A DNA stretch of 26,049 bases from a virus. The translations under genes and the position numbers were made by a program. Where the stretch lies: the IMG/VR virus record IMGVR_UViG_3300027771_000085, positions 1 to 26,049 of that record; one strand, written 5' to 3'. Positions 23,223 to 26,049 of the stretch are shown one piece after another. A model generated the notes under the pieces. The model did no database searches. It was given only the letters and a program-made list of their open reading frames with translations, and was not told the DNA's origin. Positions within the stretch are counted from its first letter, which is position 1. Each line of letters opens with the position of its first letter.

Positions 23223-23384
23223 ATGAATTTTATTACAGAAAATTGGTTAGAGTTATTAGTTGGATTAATGGCAGCAGCAAAGGTTGTTACAAACTTAACA
23301 CCTTCAGATAAGGATAACAGAATATTCGGATGGCTAGACACTGTTATTGATGCTCTTGTTCCTAATTACCCAAAAAAGAAATAG
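23223..23384 (+). CDS. Short membrane protein in the lysis cassette
   Basis: A 53-residue gene: ATG at 23223, then residues 8-25 (WLELLVGLMAAAKVVTNL) forming one likely membrane helix, followed by TPSDKDNRIFGWLD and a basic end (PNYPKKK). The TPxDxDxxIFGWLD pattern is one I associate with small phage proteins in Bacteroidota phages next to endolysins. It sits 25 bases after the endolysin and its stop overlaps the start of the following gene by one base. It may be a holin partner or anti-holin. Confidence 0.65.
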   Translation: MNFITENWLELLVGLMAAAKVVTNLTPSDKDNRIFGWLDTVIDALVPNYPKKK

Positions 23385-23662
23385 TGTTTCAGAAATGGAT
23401 AGGTTCTATGCTGATGAAGGGAGGCATAACACCAATAACAGAATTACTGAAAGCAGTAAAAGAGTTATTTACAGACACAAAAGGCAAGTGGAGCAGCAAG
23501 AGAACTATTAGTGGTGTGATAGTTTTAGCTGCAAGTCTATATATTGAGAAGAATGGTATTGATACTAATGCTTTAATATTGACAGGATTAGGAATACTTC
23601 CTTTATGTTTCTCAGTATTTGAAAAAAATAATAAGAATAATGACTGTAGTTGCACTAAATAA
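23384..23662 (+). CDS. Holin-like protein with two membrane segments
   Basis: A 92-residue protein with two hydrophobic segments, at about 45-58 (SGVIVLAASLYIEK) and 66-82 (LILTGLGILPLCFSVFE), after an amphipathic basic N-terminal part (GGITPITELLKAVKELF). The C-terminal tail is charged and ends CSCTK. Two membrane helices and small size after an endolysin fit a holin that forms membrane lesions to let the lysin through. GTG at 23384 overlaps the previous stop; an internal ATG at 23411 is an alternative start. Confidence 0.6.
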   Translation: MFQKWIGSMLMKGGITPITELLKAVKELFTDTKGKWSSKRTISGVIVLAASLYIEKNGIDTNALILTGLGILPLCFSVFEKNNKNNDCSCTK

Positions 23663-23663
23663 G

Positions 23664-23671
23664 TATCTTTG
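23664..23671 (+). promoter_or_regulatory. -7 box between lysis genes and hairpins
   Basis: TATCTTTG is an exact -7 consensus 2 bases after the holin-like gene and just before two hairpins. No -33 box is found 19-21 bases upstream. A transcript from it would end at the second hairpin after roughly 80 bases. Confidence 0.4.
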
Positions 23672-23682
23672 CATTAAGATTT

Positions 23683-23702
23683 AGACAGGGTTGTGCCTGT
23701 CT
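23683..23702 (+). terminator. Hairpin 1 after the lysis cassette
   Basis: AGACAGG (23683-23689) pairs perfectly with CCTGTCT (23696-23702) around GTTGTG. TTTGTTTCATTGTTT follows. This is a probable terminator of the structural operon. Confidence 0.6.
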
Positions 23703-23725
23703 TTGTTTCATTGTTTATAGTTTTC

Positions 23726-23757
23726 AAGAGTGGGGTGTTCAAAAACATCTCACTTTT
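23726..23757. terminator. Hairpin 2, strong terminator-like
   Basis: A 14-base stem pairs AAGAGTGGGGTGTT (23726-23739) with AACATCTCACTTTT (23744-23757) around CAAA, with three G-U pairs on the plus strand. The T's at the 3' end of the stem form the start of a T tract. Plus-strand termination is favoured. Confidence 0.65.
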
Positions 23758-23815
23758 GTATTATATAAGCTTTTTTTTTCGTATCATTGCTATCTAATAA
23801 CTAATACTTTAAGCA

Positions 23816-24907
23816 ATGAAAGAATATGGTAAAAGATTAAGGTTGTCAGAAGAAGAGGTTGAGATGGTTTATGAGAATAGAGCCGAATCAACTACTAACA
23901 CTAATGGCAATACAGCATTAGACATTAACTTAGCAGAGAGAGGCATTGATAAAAAAGATGTAGTATCTGTAAAGCATTGGCAGTCTGCTAGTGGAGAGTT
24001 TAGATTTAGTATTGTAACTAAAGAAGATATAACTGCTAATGAAACTGATATACTAAAGACAGTTAGTAGTTTTATAGAAAATCACTCACCTCACTACCCA
24101 TCAATAAAAAGAAAGATTAAACTTAACAATCATCTGTTAGTAATTAATCCTGCAGATATTCATATTGGTAAATATGCTAATCATCTGGAAACTGGTGATG
24201 GTTACAATGTAGAGATTGCGTGTGAGAGGGTCTTAGAAGGGCTACAAGGGCTTATTGATAAATCTAAAGGCTTTGAGGTGGATAGGGTATTATTTTGCAT
24301 AGGGAACGATATTCTGCATATAGATAATGTTTACAATACAACTACAGCAGGTACTAATCAAGATGTAGATGGTAAGTGGTGGGAGCATTTTGAAATTGCT
24401 CTAGCATTATATGTTAAGTGTGTTGAGATATTAAGAGAGATTGCACCTGTAGATGTTATTCATTCAATGTCTAATCACGATTATCAGAGTGGCTTTCATT
24501 TAGCACACGCATTAAAGAGTTGGTTTAGATTAGATGATGAAGTTACCTTTGATATATCAGTAGCACATAGAAAGTATTATAAGTATGGTAAGAATTTAAT
24601 TGGATTAGAACACGGAGATGGTGCTAAGATGGCGAACTTACCTCTAACTATGGCACAAGAACGACCTCTATTATGGTCAGAAACAACTCATAGGTATTGG
24701 TATCTACATCATCTTCATCACAAAGTTAAACATAAGTGGTTAGATGCTAAGGATTTCATTGGTGTAACTGTTGAGTATATGCGTTCTCCTTCTGGAACTG
24801 ATAGTTGGCACTCAAGAAAAGGATATGTTGGAGTTCCAAGAGCAGTTGAAGGTTTCTTGCACGAAAAAAACAGTGGTCAAGTGGCTCGTTTAGTACATTA
24901 CTTCTAA
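23816..24907 (+). CDS. Calcineurin-like metallophosphoesterase
   Basis: The 363-residue protein has the metal-binding motifs of calcineurin-like phosphoesterases in order: D114 and H116 (PADIHIGK), G163-N164-D165 (CIGNDILHID), N220-H221-D222 (MSNHDYQ), H266-G-D (LEHGDGA) and H298-H302 (YLHHLHHK). The first 100 residues are a separate region, beginning with a likely basic/acidic helix (RLRLSEEEVEMVYENRAE). The substrate is unknown; family members hydrolyse phosphodiesters in nucleic acids or nucleotides. It follows the terminators, so it is probably the first gene of the next transcription unit, and it ends in its own hairpin. Confidence 0.85.
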   Translation: MKEYGKRLRLSEEEVEMVYENRAESTTNTNGNTALDINLAERGIDKKDVVSVKHWQSASGEFRFSIVTKEDITANETDILKTVSSFIENHSPHYPSIKRKIKLNNHLLVINPADIHIGKYANHLETGDGYNVEIACERVLEGLQGLIDKSKGFEVDRVLFCIGNDILHIDNVYNTTTAGTNQDVDGKWWEHFEIALALYVKCVEILREIAPVDVIHSMSNHDYQSGFHLAHALKSWFRLDDEVTFDISVAHRKYYKYGKNLIGLEHGDGAKMANLPLTMAQERPLLWSETTHRYWYLHHLHHKVKHKWLDAKDFIGVTVEYMRSPSGTDSWHSRKGYVGVPRAVEGFLHEKNSGQVARLVHYF

Positions 24908-24930
24908 AATAACACACAATATACATACAT

Positions 24931-24949
24931 TTTATCTCTAGTAGATAAA
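24931..24949. terminator. AT-rich hairpin after the phosphoesterase
   Basis: TTTATCT (24931-24937) pairs perfectly with AGATAAA (24943-24949) around CTAGT, followed by CATTTTTCT. A weak intrinsic terminator, 24 bases after the phosphoesterase stop and just before the next promoter. Confidence 0.55.
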
Positions 24950-24975
24950 CATTTTTCTAAAAATTGTTAAAAAAG

Positions 24976-25006
24976 TTTGGTGGGCAATTCCAATTTTATA
25001 TCTTTG
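24976..25006 (+). promoter_or_regulatory. Complete Bacteroidota-type promoter
   Basis: TTTG (24976-24979) and TATCTTTG (24999-25006) are separated by 19 bases, matching the -33 TTTG and -7 TAnnTTTG consensus exactly. Transcription would start a few bases after 25006, just before the AATAACTAAAACAATA leader. It decides that the next gene starts at 25037, not at the upstream TTG at 24977, which lies in the promoter. Confidence 0.75.
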
Positions 25007-25014
25007 CCTCAATT

Positions 25015-25030
25015 AATAACTAAAACAATA
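25015..25030 (+). promoter_or_regulatory. Shared translation leader, copy 3
   Basis: AATAACTAAAACAATA, identical to 1262-1277 and 1538-1553 on the minus strand. It lies 8 bases after the -7 box and ends 6 bases before the ATG at 25037. Confidence 0.6.
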
Positions 25031-25036
25031 AACAAA

Positions 25037-25570
25037 ATGGGAAAGATGAAAGAACAATTTATGAAAGAACGAGAACAAGAACAAAATCAGAATACTAATC
25101 AATTAAATAATAACAAAATGGCAAAAAAAACAATGCAGGAAAAACTACAAAAACAACCAGAGGTAGTTGTTGAAACAAGAACAGAGGCTTTAAGAAGGCT
25201 TTACAAAGAGAATGGCTTAACTGCTGAAGATGTGTTTAAAGACCCTAGAGGCTTTGTAATTATCACTAGAACAGGTATTGATAAGATTTCTGCTAAGAAT
25301 GGAATTACTATTGGATATGAAGTGGTAACTATGGATGTAGATAAAGGTATCTGTGTTTTAAAAGCAGCAGGAACTATGAAGGTTGGTAATGATGTAAGAA
25401 ATGTAATGAGTTTTGGTGAAGCATCTCCTGCTAACTTAAATGGTGGTGGTAAGAAATTTCCTGTATCAATGGCAGAGAAAAGAGCAATGAGTAGAGTAGT
25501 GTTGAAACTGACAGGATTCTATGAGCAAGGAGTATTTGGGCAGGATGAAATTGTAGATGAGCCTAAGTAA
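25037..25570 (+). CDS. Possible ssDNA-annealing/recombination protein
   Basis: A 177-residue protein from the ATG at 25037 (MGKMKEQFMKE); a second in-frame ATG at 25118 (MAKKTMQEKLQ) would give 150 residues. The N-terminal extension is a glutamine- and glutamate-rich helix. The body has YEVVTMDVDKGICVLKA, MSFGEASPANLNGGGKKFP and MAEKRAMSRVVLKLTGF; the GEA with a later MAEKRAxxR pattern recalls phage single-strand annealing or recombination-region proteins (from memory, family unproven). It has the best promoter in the window, so it is probably the first gene of an early or middle operon. It overlaps the next gene by 14 bases. Confidence 0.5.
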   Translation: MGKMKEQFMKEREQEQNQNTNQLNNNKMAKKTMQEKLQKQPEVVVETRTEALRRLYKENGLTAEDVFKDPRGFVIITRTGIDKISAKNGITIGYEVVTMDVDKGICVLKAAGTMKVGNDVRNVMSFGEASPANLNGGGKKFPVSMAEKRAMSRVVLKLTGFYEQGVFGQDEIVDEPK

Positions 25571-25829
25571 TAGTGATATAGATGAACTTTTTGATGGAAA
25601 GCCTAGTGAGCTAACATACTCACAATGGCTGACCATTGAAGGGAACATTGACTTTACCTCACTAACAACAACAATGAAGTCTGATATTCTTAATAGGTTA
25701 AATGACTTATCAGAAGAAGAAGCAGAAGAAATAATAACTATACTATACAACAACAGATATGAAAAAGACACACAAAAACAATGGCTCAAAATGTTCAGAG
25801 ATGGAGTATTTAGACATAGAGATTTTTAA
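25557..25829 (+). CDS. Small acidic protein of unknown function
   Basis: A 90-residue protein that I do not recognise, acidic in its first two-thirds (SDIDELFDGKPSELTYSQW, then LNDLSEEEAEEIITILY) and basic at its end (WLKMFRDGVFRHRDF). All-helical by eye. It overlaps the preceding gene by 14 bases and the following by up to 71 bases, depending on the start chosen there; overlaps of this kind point to coupled translation in a tight operon. Confidence 0.6.
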   Translation: MSLSNSDIDELFDGKPSELTYSQWLTIEGNIDFTSLTTTMKSDILNRLNDLSEEEAEEIITILYNNRYEKDTQKQWLKMFRDGVFRHRDF

Positions 25830-26013
25830 GCACTTCCTAAAGGTTTACACATACATTGTATGGAATAAAAAAAGTATGTTAGGCTTTATTGTAGAGGATG
25901 ATATTATGAAACTGTTGGATGAAAAGCAGATGATAGACTTCTATCACTTTGATAAAACAAACTTTAAGGTACTATCTAGTAAGGTTGATGAATACCTACA
26001 TAGTAATGACTAA
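25801..26013 (+). CDS. Small protein of unknown function
   Basis: A 70-residue protein from the ATG at 25801 (MEYLDIEIFKHFLKVYTYIV). A longer form from 25759 adds 14 residues and overlaps the previous gene by 71 bases, which seems less likely. It is helical, with aromatic and acidic residues (VEDDIMKLLDEKQMIDFYHF). No known motif. Confidence 0.55.
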   Translation: MEYLDIEIFKHFLKVYTYIVWNKKSMLGFIVEDDIMKLLDEKQMIDFYHFDKTNFKVLSSKVDEYLHSND

Positions 26014-26049
26014 GAAATATTCACTACTAAAAATCAGACAGTCTAGGAA
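26006..26049 (+). CDS. Start of a further gene, cut by the window end
   Basis: An ATG at 26006 overlaps the previous gene's stop region by 8 bases and stays open to the end (MTKKYSLLKIRQSR). The overlap matches neighbouring gene joints, and the basic start is plausible. Nothing can be said of its function. Confidence 0.35.
   Translation, partial: MTKKYSLLKIRQSR

Noticed and set aside
24977-25036. Upstream TTG start of the 25037 gene
   Set aside because: It falls inside the promoter, between and across the -33 and -7 boxes, so the transcript would not contain it.

Overview
This window is the late (virion) half of a tailed-phage genome or prophage whose host is most likely a marine-type member of the Bacteroidota, probably class Flavobacteriia. 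Four things point that way: strongly A+T-rich DNA; no Shine-Dalgarno sites but A-rich leaders before start codons; promoter-like TAnnTTTG (-7) boxes, one with a TTTG -33 box; and tail and connector proteins of types typical of Bacteroidota phages. No integrase, repressor, tRNA or CRISPR array is visible, so the lifestyle cannot be decided from this window. All family calls were made by eye, without a database search.

Layout. (1) 1-398 is non-coding at the scale examined and holds short repeats. (2) 399-1532, minus strand: a PAPS-reductase-like PP-loop protein and a small unknown protein, transcribed away from the virion genes from a divergent promoter region (1533-1654). (3) 1655-3506: small and large terminase subunits, closed by a hairpin and followed by a -7 box. 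(4) 3604-14656: a tail block with an unknown protein, a tail assembly chaperone pair joined by a probable -1 frameshift on nine T's, a tail protein fused to a LamG-like domain, two very large tail proteins, a carbohydrate-binding-like protein, a possible tail completion protein and an 836-residue TP901-type tape measure. (5) 14676-15478: two small cysteine-rich proteins and a putative HTH protein. (6) 15535-20478: the head block, with a ClpP-like protease fused to a scaffold-like domain, the major capsid protein, a probable tail tube protein, portal and connector. (7) 20494-23662: virion surface proteins, possible holins and an M15 peptidase endolysin. (8) 23816-26049: metallophosphoesterase, a possible ssDNA-annealing protein and small unknown genes that start a non-structural operon continuing past the window.

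The genes cover DNA packaging, head building (protease, scaffold, capsid, portal, connector), tail building (chaperone, tube, tape measure, adhesive proteins) and lysis. The order is unusual: the whole tail assembly block lies between the large terminase and the protease, the portal comes after the capsid and tube genes, and the chaperone pair is about 7 kb from the tape measure it normally precedes.

The most useful non-obvious signals are the frameshift site, a probable nested scaffold start inside the protease gene, a 16-base leader shared by three genes at a fixed distance from their start codons, a promoter that would give a nearly leaderless protease mRNA, two mutually exclusive hairpins after the terminase, and a promoter-box and hairpin cluster after the lysis genes that could make a short RNA.
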